Shown here piece after piece: positions 11,098 through 22,439 of a stretch of DNA of 64,000 bases. This stretch comes from Hsuehochloa calcarea (taxonomy: Eukaryota > Streptophyta > Magnoliopsida > Poales > Poaceae). The notes below the pieces were generated by a model that was given only the letters and a program-made list of their open reading frames with translations, had not been told where the DNA came from and searched no databases. The first letter of the stretch is position 1. Each line of letters begins with the position of its first letter. The stretch lies in assembly GCA_036346395.1 (NCBI GenBank), contig JAYEVG010000029.1, positions 19,785 through 83,784 on the forward strand, in the 5' to 3' direction. A program made the translations under genes and the position numbers.

Positions 11098-11282
11098 ACG
11101 CCGGAATCGGAAGTTCGGTCTTCCGGTCTGGAAGTTCGATAATCGTAGTTCCGCTCGGTCGGTGGAAGTTCCGCAAGTCTCAGGTTGTCCGACAAACAAT
11201 CGAAATTCCGATCTCCAGTCACGGAAGTTCGGATCGCGGTAGTTCCGCCGTGTAAAATGCGGAAGTTCCGATTGTCCTGCAT
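11098..11282. repeat. CGGAAGTTCCG-like motif cluster 1 (inside solo LTR)
   Basis: At least six degenerate copies of the near-palindrome CGGAAGTTCCG or its halves in about 185 bp, separated by unrelated spacers. Confidence 0.8.
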
Positions 11283-12487
11283 GTAAGAACGAACGTCATC
11301 GAAATTTCCAAAAATCCAAAATACTCACAAATTGCTGCTCTTCTCGGGTCAAGTCTCACAGGATATCATCCTAAACAACATCTTGACCTCATTGAGAAGG
11401 AATCGCAGACAAAGATCCATTAATCAAAGCAAAATCAGATTTCTTGAATATTTGGCAAGAAAGACCAAAAACTAAAATTCGCATGATTCTTAGATTCTTG
11501 AGTGATGAAACTTTGAGGGTAGCTACTAAATAGCCTATAGATTGAACATGCCAAATTTCATGCCATCTCAAGAAGGGAAACAAGATTTTCATCCAAGACC
11601 TAGGCACGGGAAGGAAGAACAGAGAAAGCCAAAAATCAAGAACTGAGATTACCGTTGATTTGCTCTTGGGAAAAGTCGATCAAATGATCTTGTGGCATCA
11701 TCCCAACAAAGAGCAACTCATTTTGGCACTTCCCAACAAGAATCAAGCCAAATACAAAATCTCAAGAATCAAGCCTTACGAGAGAATAAGAACAGAGGCA
11801 TGAACAGGAAAGTAAACAAGAGATTTTTCATTCCTTGAACCAATGGATTACAGAGACACACACAGAGAAATGATTACAAGAGACTCAGTCCATCCTCTCC
11901 CTCTCCAACTCAAGAACACACAAGAACAAGGGAGCTCTAGAACAGAGGAACAGAGAGAAGCCACACAGAAGACATCTCTACTCTCTCCACCAACTAAAGT
12001 CACAAAGCAAAACAACCTCCCAAAGGCTCTTTTGACTCTAGCAAAACCCTAATCCTATCACTCAAAAAGTCCCATTACAACCAGACATTCACCTCTATTT
12101 ATAACCCTTGGCTAACGGGTCTCCAGCCCGTTACGTCGGCTAAAATCGAACGGATCCCGCTCCACTTGTGCCGCCTTGCGAAGTTACCCTTTCGCCCCTC
12201 GTGCACCTTTCGGAAGGCTTCCACACTCCTTGTTGTCCACGACTCGCAACCACTTCGAGTTCACGCCGCCTTCTACACATCTTGACCGCTCGACCTCAAC
12301 GCTACCTGCGTCTAGTCCGGTCACCTCGTGTCTCGCCACGACTCCGTCTCGATGTCCTGCAATCATAGACAAGAACTACATCACATAGCATTGCTCTAGA
12401 TACTAGAATCAACATTTGCATTAGACTCAAACCCATTCATGAACCACACAACTCAAAATAAAAACCTATGCACTCTTTGCTCAGTCA

Positions 12488-12614
12488 CAAGACAATCGGA
12501 AGTTCCGCTTTCCCAGGGCGGAAGTTCTGATAAACGGTATTTCCGCATTCCCAAGGCGGAAGTTCCGATGATCGGTACTTCCGCATTCCTAGGGCGGAAG
12601 TTCCGCGATCTGAG
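12488..12614. repeat. CGGAAGTTCCG motif cluster 2 (inside solo LTR)
   Basis: Six CGGAAGTTCCG-type motifs in about 125 bp, arranged in pairs separated by spacers such as TTTCCCAGGG, CATTCCCAAGG and CATTCCTAGGG. Confidence 0.85.
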
Positions 12615-12724
12615 ATCAAAACAAAGAAGAAGACAACAAAGAATGAATCAAATCACAAACTTCTCAACAAAAGTGTCAAATACTCACCACTCCTGGGACA
12701 CCTCTCACATGGTCTCTCAGTTGT

Positions 12725-13340
12725 TTTCCATATAAAATCGTTTTAAAACACTTCGAATGTATACCTTTTGAGACAACCCAAGAATTCTTTTATTCCGATC
12801 TCTATGTATTTCAACTCCTAAAATATAGGAAGCTTCTCCCATATTTTTCATATCAAATTTAGAAGACAACGAAGCTTTCACTTCCATCAATGCATTGTTA
12901 TCATTAGAAGCAATGAGAATATCATCAACATATAAAGACAATAAGACAAAACAATTACCCATAATTTTTATATATATGCAATGATCACCTTTCGTCATTG
13001 AAAAACCATATGACATGATAGCATTATAAAAAATAATATACCATTGACGTGAAGCTTGTTTAAGACCATAAATTGATCTATTCAACTTGCAAACCTTATT
13101 TTCATTTCCTTTATCTCCATAACCTTCCGGTTGTTTCATATATATTTCCTCCTCCAAAAAACCATTAAGAAAAGCAGATTTAACATCCATTTAGTGGAGT
13201 TCAAGATCACAATAAGCCGTCAAAGCACTAATAATACGAATTGATGTAACTTTTGAAACAAGAGAAAAAGTTTCCACAAAGTCAATACCTTTCCTTTGTA
13301 TAAAGCCTTTAGCAACAAGCCTAGCCTTATATTTTCCACT
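12725..13340 (-). pseudogene. Copia reverse transcriptase (element C)
   Basis: The longest intact frame (13190-12725) begins MDVKSAFLNGFLEEEIYMKQ and contains the KLNRSIYGLKQASRQW block and the catalytic YVDDILIAS. Just upstream the same frame continues (FVETFSLVSKVTSIRIISA) but is closed by a TAA where relatives normally have glutamine before MDVK. That single stop is the main lesion here. The 3' end of the domain lies beyond the solo LTR. Confidence 0.9.
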
Positions 13341-13479
13341 AAACTGCTGCATTCAATTTCTTTTTAAAAATCCATTTACAACCAATGGGTTTATGGTTGT
13401 TTGGTAGATCAACAAGTTCCCAAACTTTATTCCTTTTCATCGAGTTTAATTATTCCCGCATTGCTTCCACCCATGGTTT

Positions 13480-14441
13480 TGAATGTGAGCAGCTTATTGC
13501 TTCTTTATGAGTATTTGGTTCTTCCTCTAAATCTGAAATTTTAGAGTGAACTTCACCCCAATAACAAGTAATAATCATCTAGATATTGGGGTGCTCTAAA
13601 ATTCCTCCTACTTTTCCTAAGCAAGTTAGTGTTGGGAGTTTGGTATGCATTTTCTTCAGGAGCTGAACCTTCTTCAATGTGGAATCAATACCAGATAAAT
13701 CCATATGTGTTTCCGGTGGAGTTGCCAATAATTCCACCCTCGCCCGCTTAGCACGGCGATGTGTGTTTTGATCTAAAAATATTGCATCTCCGCTTGCTAC
13801 CGGTCTATATTTTCCTTATTATAAAACATGTACCCTTTTGATTCCAAAGATTAACTATAAAACATGTACCCTTTTGTACAATTTTGATTTGACACTCTAA
13901 TTTGTGCATTACAACCACAAGCGACTAAGTGGCGAAGTGAAGATTTTCCTCTAGTCCGAACTTATAAGGAGTGACTACTACAGCCTTATATGATGAATGA
14001 TTTAATAAATGAACAACAATATGTAAAGCCTTAACCCAAAAAGATAGAGGAATAAGCTATCATTGATCTAACCATACCCATAAGTGTTCTATTCCTTCGT
14101 TCAAAGAACATCATTTTGTTGCGGAGTGTAAGGTATGGTATAATGATGAATAATTCCGTGCTCTTTACAAAAATTATTTAATATTCCTAAAGTGTATTCT
14201 CCTCCACAATTAGTTCTCAAAACTTTGATATTTCTATTCAATTGATTTTCCACTTTAGCTTTAAATGACTTGAAGACATCAAATCCTTCCGCTTATGTTT
14301 AAGAAGATACACATAATCATCAATGAATATGATAAAATAAATCTTTTGTCTCCTAGTGGCGATAGACATCTCACTACAAATATTAGAATGAATAATGACA
14401 AGAGGCTCATTTGATCTTTCCGCTTTAGAAAAGGCGCACAT
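13480..14441 (-). pseudogene. Copia integrase, degenerate (element C)
   Basis: The frame 14441-14238 matches the integrase core start, with a segment like IYFIIFIDDYVYLL carrying a catalytic-type aspartate. Downstream frames (to about 13480) are broken by stops and indels. Integrase inserts the cDNA into host DNA. Confidence 0.65.
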
Positions 14442-14454
14442 GTCATCTTACCCA

Positions 14455-15010
14455 TTATACATGTTTGCAAATACCAAAATCATCCCACTTAAAGTGCAGA
14501 ATTTCAAAATTAATAAGCTTCTTAATTATATTTTTAGATATGTGATCAAGTTGTAAATGCCATAAATAAGATTCTGAGTATATGTTCCTATCATTAGTAT
14601 CCCTCACTACATAATTATTTTCACCAACCAAGCAATTAATATTGTCATCATTTGGTAGCTCATCATGAAAATAAATACCTTCACGACGAGTTCCAGTATT
14701 CACTAATTTCTCATTGAGCAATATTTTAACTCTTCCTTTTCCAAACAGTATATCATAACCAATAAATTCTAACTGAGCAATAGAGATTAAATTCCTTCTC
14801 ATGCTAGGTGACTATAAAGTGTCATGTAATAATAATTTTCCTCCATTGGGGAGTTCGAGAACATAATTTCTAATTCCAAGTACATCAGCTTTGGCATTAA
14901 TGCCCAAAAAGACATATCTATTTCCCCTTGGAATTGTTCGCATAGAAGTAAAAGCTCTATCATCTTTAGTAATATGTGATGTAGCACTAGAATCAATAAC
15001 TCAACTATTT
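14455..15010 (-). pseudogene. Copia protease and GAG-pre-integrase region (element C)
   Basis: Around 14975 the minus strand encodes VIDSSATSHIT, corresponding to the aspartic protease active site D-S/T-G-A, with Ser in place of Gly; a TGA stop precedes it where Trp is usual. Frame 14802-14455 is the GAG-pre-integrase segment (NLISIAQLEFIGYDILF, HLQLDHISKNIIKKL). Confidence 0.75.
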
Positions 15011-15273
15011 AAAAAAGTAGTAGTAAATAAAGATTCAGTGCATACAAAAATATTAGATATATTGTTAGGCGATGAATCGTCTTTACACTCAACCGGTTGC
15101 TTGTTTTGATTCTTTTGCTCATTCTGCTTCTTCTTTTTCCTGCAATCACCTCTGAAATGCCCATACTGACCACAGTTGTGCCACTTGTAACTTTTGTACT
15201 TATCATTCCTTTGAACTGAGTTATAATTTTTACGATCATCCCGATCGCGTTTCATGCTAAGCTTTTCTCTCAA
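15001..15273 (-). pseudogene. Copia gag zinc knuckle region (element C)
   Basis: A lysine-rich frame with KWHNCGQYGHFRGDC. This is the retroviral CCHC zinc knuckle (C-x2-C-x4-H-x4-C), but its first cysteine is tryptophan, which would destroy zinc binding. Confidence 0.8.
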
Positions 15274-15529
15274 ATCACCATCAGGCTTCCTCTTTTGTCA
15301 ATTCCTTTTATTAATACTTTTTCTCTCTCTCTAAGGTGTAACTCAGAATTGTGAGTATTTCTTTCTTTTCCCTGATAGAGTTTTCTATATTCTTCCATAA
15401 GCAAATGATGCATCAGAGTGCGCATATTGAGTATCCTTTTAGAATTACAGAAAGATATCTTAAATTATTCCATGAATTTGGCAAAGAGGTTTGAACAACC
15501 ATGACCTCCACTTCTTCTAAAAAAAGAAT

Positions 15530-15950
15530 AGCTAGTGTTTTTTTAATTCCCCTACTAAAATACACAGTTTATTGAGATACTCATTAATTGAAGTACTATC
15601 ATACATCTTGGTGGAGAGAAGGTAATTAACAAGATTAAGCACTTTAATAAGATATACTTCACCAAAATCTTGTTCCATATTATGCATTATCTTTCGCGCA
15701 TTCCGTTCACCTTCATACTCAGCAGCTAAAGAATCAGTCGTTGATCCCAATATAAAAATACAAGCCCTTTTATTATCCATTGTTCAATTTTCATATTCTT
15801 CTGCATAATTTTCTTTTTCCTCGACATTGGCATTAATTTATGGCTCTTCTGGTTCATTTTTGTCTATCACATAATCAATAATATGAACAATTTCACATTG
15901 AGTTAAAACAGACAATAACACTAATAAATATTGAAAACCACAAAAAAAAT
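15530..15950 (-). pseudogene. Copia gag core (element C)
   Basis: Frame 15780-15532 shows a UBN2/DUF4219-type gag core (DNKRACIFILGSTTDSL, then NEYLNKLCILVGEL). The frame extends upstream to about 15950 with stops. It would form the virus-like particle. Confidence 0.7.
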
Positions 15951-16100
15951 CCAACAATGAATTGGTATTTTGTGCATCTACATGTCTTTGAAGTTGTCAA
16001 TATTTGGAGTGATGTTTCAAGGGTTGTCATTCTTTGGAGTGGTATTTTTGTTATTTATCAATGAACCTCAAAACCAAAGGAATTGACGGAGAGATCGTCA

Positions 16101-19100
16101 CACTTCTCTAATTGGCTTGAACTTCGGCTTCTAATATAATAAGGGGTTTATCCCAAATAAGAAAATGGCTTGAACCTCTCTGGTACATTAGGATGTTGCT
16201 ATTGCTCGTTTTCATTTTTGTGTGATGAAGTTGCTATTGTTACATTGTAGTTGAGTAATTCACGTGTTCACCTCTGCATGACACTGCACTCCTGCATTTC
16301 AAAAGTCGACTCGACCGTGAGATTAGCGGGCGGCAGCATGAAGACCGACACGACGAGAGCAGCTTTGCGAAGCGTGCCGCGGCCAGATTCTAGTTTGCAC
16401 CGGCTCACGACGGTAAATCAGCACTGCTCAAACCATGTGAGTCGACAACATTATTCACCAATACCCATGTAACTATGAACTCCCCAAGACGGCCTCGTGC
16501 CGCCGGTCTCACTCACCATCCGCCCCCACACGTCAGCCGAACACCACCCCGTGGTTAAGGGTAAATCGACATGTTTTCGATTTGTAAAGCAAAAGTAGAT
16601 TCTACTAGCACAAATATGTAAAAATAGCACTGTAATAGGTATTTACTGTGCTTCACAGTAGGCAACTTGGCTGACTTGCCATGCTTGTAGACCGCGGTAG
16701 GAACGTGTCTGCATGTGGTACTCACATGCGCATACAATCCTATCGTGGACTGGAAGCACGGAAACTAGGCAGATTGGCTGCCGTGTACGGGGATCGTAGA
16801 AGGTGGCTTATGTGAACGAAGATATTTTTGAAAATTCAAATGTGGGAGACTACTCTTGCCATACCCTTTTAAAAAGGCTAAATTAGAAAGAACGTAAAAA
16901 AGCACTCAGCAAGCTGGTACCTTACGGATGCCGTGTATCCGTGTACAGGGGTAGAAAAAGATGAAGAGACGGGAAAAAACAGGGGCTGCTCCCACGCTGC
17001 AAGGTAACTGTTAAATACTGTGCAAGTGCTGCTCCCATGCATGACGGTGTCCTCCCATGGTCTGTTATCCTTTTCTTCCTCCACAGCTGTAGCCTGCAGG
17101 TCTTGCTCAGTAGAGTTAGATGATGGCCAAGGCCAGGCCATGTGGTGATGTGGGTGGGTGATAGAATTTTTTTACAACGGCTACCCACGTTGCCGTGCTG
17201 TAACAGTGCAGGGCTGCCTGCAGGGTACTGTGGTACGACAGCTATAGGTTTTTTCTTTCTCTCACCTCGGTGCGGTAAATTTCGCCTTCCCTTCCTGCCC
17301 ATCCCATCTGCCTCCTCCGTCCCATCCTGTGACGCTGACGTGTACGCAATACCCGTATCTGAAGTTTCCTGCTTCTCGATTTTTACCCCCCGCCTCTCGT
17401 TCAGGTTTTCTTTCTCACCACCCCCACCACCGCTTTCCTCAAAGAACGAGCTAGTACTAGTACTAGCCTGTGCTGCATTGGTGAACGGTGACACTCACTC
17501 CGTTTTCGTGTACTATGCACTTTATCCATGCTAGCCACCTCCCATCACTTTCATTGGGTGTTTTGGCTATCTTCAACTTTCATGGATAACTGTAGCTGCT
17601 TCATTGTTTTGTTTACTCGTCACTTTTATTAATGCATACATATTATGAGATTGTATTTGTGATAATATACGATAAAAATGTCTTTCAATAATATTTCAAG
17701 AGGTACTTTGAAAAAGTTTACCCGTGAAACTGCAAAGTGCCAATTATTTGTAGAAGAAAATCCCGGTAAAAAGTGCCAAGTAATTAAAAATGAATGAAGT
17801 ATTTTTTTTCTAGGGCTATTTACTGGTAGTAGTGCTAGTGTAAGAGGGTAGATTAACGGACTACGCAGCTCCGCTAAGGATACGATCGTGTTTAGACGTG
17901 AGAATTATCTTCTTCTTTTTTGTTGCTGGAATTGAATTGTTTCACGTTAAACTCTTGTGTTCGAAATGGCCAGTAGATACGCGGCCTATGAGATGCGATC
18001 GATTTAACTGAGAATTTTCAAATGCAAAGCACGTTTTTAACCGCATATGTATGGTTTTTTTAGCAAACCGCATACGTAGAGTAGTACTGGTTTGGAAGAT
18101 TGCGCAGCACATTCTCCGGACGTAGATGTCGTACTCTGTCCCATATTTATACATCCTTAATATAGTATGTACGAATGTATCATACGTACAGTGTACCCAT
18201 GTATTGTACACGTAAGGCCCTAGCTTGTCTTACGTCTCTGGGCCCGCCCACTCTCGGCCAAGCATAAGCCGACCTGACACGAATATCCGCTGCAGATCAC
18301 TGTCCTCTTGTCGGACGGTTGCGATCTCTCGTGTCATCTCTCGGATTTTTTTGGACGGTGGGGATGATCAACGATGGGACCAAGCGTGGCTGGCCGCATA
18401 GCACCAAAAAATCTGAATGCGTGAACCACAAGCCATGCCACTTGCCCCGCGTTGCGCATGCGACGACAATAAAGCGTGCATCAAGGACATCAAAACCAAA
18501 TCCGACGGCTTAGAAATAGTAAATCCGGAAGTTATATTAATTACTTGTACGATCGATGGAGTAGTCAAGCTGAACTGAGTGCGTGCAATGTTTCCCGGCC
18601 TCTACGTGCAGCCGCTCACCTCTCGATCCCACGTACGCATGTATGTATGTTCGTTAACAAGCGAGTCTGGAAGCCCCGATCGATCACTCCATTAGCTTAG
18701 CTCTGGTAAATGTACATCATGCAGCTAGTCAATGGCCAGCCTTACAATAAACTAATAACCGATTAGCCAGGCATCATCACACACTGACAGAGAGAGCGCG
18801 AGTGCAAACGAACAAGAGGGAGGGACAGCCCGGCCGGGCAGTTCATTTCACCCTCACGGAGCATTGTGTTCATCGAGCGGCAGGCAATGAGAGTGACCGA
18901 GACCCGAATGCGTCAACCGAAAAGAGCTCAAATTAACCGCATTAAGTGGTACCACGCGCACGCACGCAGGTCCGACACACAACGTACATATATAAGCTAC
19001 AAAATAAACACCGTACGTGTATATACGCCGAGGCAAGTAGTAGCTAGCCAACAAGGTGATCGATGTGGCCTCTTGGCCGTGGCCGTATCGTTGTTTGTCG

Positions 19101-19637
19101 CTGGACGGATTGAAGAGTGAAGCGACCAGCGGGCTCGACAAAGCGGTGTGGCCGAAGCCCCACGGAACACGGCGCCCGCCCGCCCCTGCCGTTAATTGTT
19201 TTTTTTTTCTTTCTATTCGCCCAACGCCACAACACAGCGCATGCATGGTGCAATATATATTCCACAAGTTGCCCACACACGTCGTCTCCGTGTCCCAGCT
19301 AAGCTATAGCTCGGCTCGTTCGGCTAAGCTAGGCCCTCGGCGCCCGTGCCGCGCGCGCGATCAAAATAAGTTAGGCTACGATGGGTACGTAGCTGCTGCC
19401 TAAACGCGCCATTAGCGACAGGGTCAATGGATCACCGCCCCCTAAATGTTCCCGCACTGCACTTTTAGCCTCTTCCCCCTTGTTCCGTTTCGTTTGTTTA
19501 ATTCGGCGCGCGCACCGGCTAGCTCGGCAGGCAGTCGGTTGGTAGGATCTTTTGCGGGGCCCACCTGACTCCTGACCATGCGCATCCATGTGTGTCTACT
19601 GTATAGTATCTCCTCAATTGGCTGCTCACTTCTGTTC
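16101..19637. other. Low-copy DNA between copia elements C and B; no gene supported
   Basis: About 3.5 kb. A 190-codon minus-strand frame (17494-16922) and smaller ones have no domain, odd composition and no shared context, so I do not call them. The stretch 18540-19400 has plant-promoter-like composition (CA/CT runs, GATCGATC, TATATA) without a downstream gene, since copia B begins at 19643. A motif near 16693 (GCGGTAGGAACGTG) also occurs inverted near 1026, hinting at a shared decayed transposon. Confidence 0.45.
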
Positions 19638-19642
19638 GGAAG

Positions 19643-19914
19643 TGTTAAGAAACCGGGCCCTGGCCCAGTACGGGCCCAGGACTCCGGAGAGTCCTGGCCC
19701 AATTGAACTCCTCATCCCGTAGTCTATAAATAGAGGTCACCCCCTCTCCTCAGTAACCCTAATTGATCCGAAGCAATAAAGCAGACCCTGAAGTCCCGCA
19801 TATCTCTGTGTTCATTCTATTGTTGTGTTCTTGTGTTCTTCATCGTTCTTACGATTGATCATTGTATACGAGGTACCCGCTCGATTTGGACTCGCCAATG
19901 ACGGTTACTCAACA
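19643..19914 (+). repeat. 5' LTR of copia element B
   Basis: 272 bp, TGTTAAGAAACC to CTCAACA. TATAAATA at 19725-19732 is the likely promoter. It has one copy of the block around GGACTCCGGAGAGTCC, whereas the 3' LTR has two. Confidence 0.95.
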
Positions 19915-19930
19915 CGTTATCGCGACGATC
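19915..19930 (+). other. Primer-binding site region of copia element B
   Basis: CGTTATCGCGACGATC follows the LTR directly. Elements A and the window-start copy have CGTTATCAGCACGATC here; the CAG-to-CG difference is one of the recurrent CTG/CAG lesions. Confidence 0.6.
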
Positions 19931-20282
19931 GACTCTCCTCGATCGAAGGTAATCGTCAAGAACGACACTCGTAGATTGAATCGTATTTTCTAGATTGCTT
20001 TCAATTTCGCAAATTTGCTTTCTAGATTGTTTTCACGGTGCAAATCATTCTAAACTACCGCGGTGACTTGAAGTCGCCGACACAATGTCGATCGGTAGAT
20101 TGCATGAAAGATCGGATGTCGATTGTACCGTAGATTGAAATTGCAAATTCACCGCGAGTCGACTCGAAGTCACCGACCGGTAATTACACGAATTGCATTG
20201 GATGAACAGTGAATTCCCATAAGCAAGATCACATATGCACAGTACAAACATACGAACAGTAAATCAAAAAAAAAAAAAAAAA

Positions 20283-21085
20283 TTTGACGCCGGCGGCAGC
20301 GTGTGCACGCCGCCAGCGCGAAAATGCCCGCCAAAGACAAGAGGCGGATCGACCATCGCGTCGACGACGACCGCCGCATGGCGCGGCTTGAAGCGACCAC
20401 GACGCTTCGTCGTCGCCGTCAATTTCGCCACGGCGCCATTACCCATCCCGCCAGAGCCGCCATGCATCACAGAAAGGGGAAGAAGGAGAGAAGCCACTCG
20501 AGCCGCGCCTCCAAGGCATCGCCGACCCGAGCTCGCGCGGCCGTCCCCACGGTGCCACCGCACGACGCCGCCAAGGCACCGCCGGCCGCAAGCCCCGGCG
20601 CCGCAGAACCGAGAGGGAAAGAACCGCCGCGAGCCCGCCGCCCGACGTCCGTAGCATCGATCGCCGACCAGAGCAGCCGCCGGAGCCGCCCGGCGGCGCC
20701 ACATGAAGCCGCCCGCCGAGCCGCCCGGCGGCACCCGCATGACGCCGCTCGAAGACGCCGCAGGCGCCCGCAAGAAGCTGTCGGAGCTGAAGTCTCCACG
20801 CCGCGGCGCCACCGAAGTCGCATCGCAAGCTCGCCGGAGCAGGCCGCACGGCCGCCGCCGCACTCTCCGGCCGCCTCCACTGCCGCCAGACGGCTCGTCT
20901 CGCCTCGGAGGCGCCGTCCCCACGCTGCCCCGCCGGAGCAATCCGCGTCGTCCCAAGACGGCGTGCGCCTCCGGCCGCCAAAGAAGACCGCGGCCCCGCC
21001 ACCTGCCGTGGCGGGCGCCCATGAAGGGAGCCGCCGCCACTGAAGAACGCGGCGGCCCTAAGAAGGGAGCCGCCGCCACCTAGGG
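20283..21085 (+). other. GC-rich block in the leader of copia element B
   Basis: About 0.8 kb, strikingly GC-rich (CCGCCG-type triplets) between an A-run (20266-20282) and the AT-rich gag leader. Long frames are open on both strands (plus 20303-21043; minus 21079-20264, the latter reaching to the A-run), encoding Arg/Ala/Pro-rich or Gly/Arg-rich sequence without a recognisable domain. Such composition keeps many frames open by chance. It may be a captured host fragment or an expanded leader; no function is claimed. Confidence 0.5.
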
Positions 21086-21599
21086 AACTCGGGGTAGGGT
21101 TTTCCCTACCCCGAGTCCTAACGCTCAGCCGGGTTTTAACTCGGCGTGAACAGGCCGACAAAAGAACGGTAAGCCTTTTTCAGATAACCGAAAAAAAAAA
21201 CGAAAAAAAAACCCGAAAAAGGGCTAATTTGCAAAAAGGCCCTCGGTTTTTCCGTAAATTGCGCGAAAAATTTCTCAGAATTGAAATTTTCACGTTTTAG
21301 CCCCTAAAATTGCAGATTATTTGAAAATTCGTATTCCAAAGAAAAGGGCCTCTGAATTCAAATTTTGAATCGGTTTTGCATTTGAAGCATATTTTACCTT
21401 GTTATTATTATTTCTATGCAATTTATTTATTGTATTTACTGTTTTGATTATTTGTGATTATTAATATTTCTTTTAATCACTGAAAATAGCAGTAAATCAT
21501 GAAAATGCATGAAAAAAATACGGAATCACGAACTAGGAGTTCGAAGAGCATTATAAGAATTTTACAACCATTTTATGGAAATTACCAGCAGTAATCTTA

Positions 21600-22208
21600 T
21601 GAACTTTTTTGCATGAATATGAAAATGATCGCATCACGAACCAGAGTTCAAGAACTCGACCAAGATGGTCGTAATTTATACAATCTCCAATTATGTGATA
21701 ATATAATCACAAATGAGCAGAAGATTGAAAAGACCATCTCTACCTTTACCCGAATGCAGTGCAATCCGCACGCAGTTATTGTCAAAATGGCTACAAGTAG
21801 TATGCCGCAGTGATTGACATCATGAAAATTGTGGAAGCTCAAGATGATGTTCTAAGGAAGAACTACATTTCACAGCCACCTAGTAGCAATATTGGCCATG
21901 AAGCCAATACTAGCAGCTACAAGGTGATGAAGCCTCTCACGAAGGAGAAGGGCAAGAAGGGTAAGGTCATGAGTCGCACGTAATTGGTGTTTTATCTAAG
22001 AAAGGGGCAAAGGATAGCATGAGGCGACCTCACCATTGCAGCACGGAAGATCCACACCCATTAGTTGCACTTATGGATATGGACGACCTAGTAGCGACCC
22101 CATCATCCTCCTTTGACATAGCAGCCGCCACGGTAGTAATTGCCCAAGAGGAGAAGATCGCCATGTAGCGATTGAGGCGAAGTTTCGAATACTTACGATT
22201 CGATCTAG
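21600..22208 (+). pseudogene. Copia gag region, degenerate (element B)
   Basis: Starts near MKMIASRTRVQELDQDG (frame 21613-21813) and includes the UBN2-type core with NIITNEQKIEKTISTF. It then continues in other frames to the stop at 22206-22208, matching element A. Frameshifts follow sites where A has intact sequence. Confidence 0.65.
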
Positions 22209-22439
22209 TGCACGCATTGCACTTAGACCCTTTACTGATCACTTGCATTTTGTGATTATGATGAAACTTTGAATAATGGTTGTAGGCTCTAGAAGAGCAA
22301 AGCATTAAATTCTTATGATGAGTCTGCAAGACTTATATTTCCGTATTTATGATAGCAAGTTATGTTCTAATATCCAAGTATTTTTATTTTATGTGTTGCT
22401 GGATTTCTGCTACATATTAATAAAGTACATTATATTAGA

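Larger units (their letters stand above)
10939..12719 (-). mobile_element. Solo LTR, 1781 bp, probably Sirevirus-type copia, with 5-bp target duplication
   Basis: It starts TGAAGGACCG and ends GGTCTCTCA, flanked by GTTGT at 10934-10938 and 12720-12724. Reading frame of the host RT resumes exactly across the site. On the minus strand it ends with a C-run (ATTCACCCCCC-like) followed by CCATTTCGGTCC, a 3' LTR end style familiar from long plant copia LTRs, and it has TATAAATAG on the minus strand at 12095-12103; hence the strand call. Two clusters of near-palindromic CGGAAGTTCCG motifs lie near both ends. No internal coding region, PBS or second LTR is present. The lineage name is an inference. 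Confidence 0.85.
10732..16100 (-). mobile_element. Ty1/copia element C, minus strand, split by a solo LTR
   Basis: Read on the minus strand, domains run gag (about 15950-15530), zinc knuckle (about 15170), protease (about 15000), GAG-pre-integrase (14802-14455), integrase (14441-13500), RT (13340-12725) and, after the insertion at 10939-12719, the RT/RNase H linker (10933-10732). The RNase H end and 3' LTR are lost at the junction with element A. No 5' LTR is recognised, so the right boundary near 16100 is approximate. The family differs from A and B. Confidence 0.8.

Noticed and set aside
16922..17494. 190-codon minus-strand frame
   Set aside because: No domain, low-complexity start and no supporting context; likely chance.
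18783..18806. TGACAGAGAGAGCGCGAGTG, resembling miR156
   Set aside because: It does not match the miRNA sequence exactly and no complementary arm is nearby, so no precursor hairpin.
20264..21161. Frames of 246, 271 and 240 codons on both strands
   Set aside because: All overlap in one GC-rich leader block; composition alone keeps frames open and no known domain appears. Described as a block instead.
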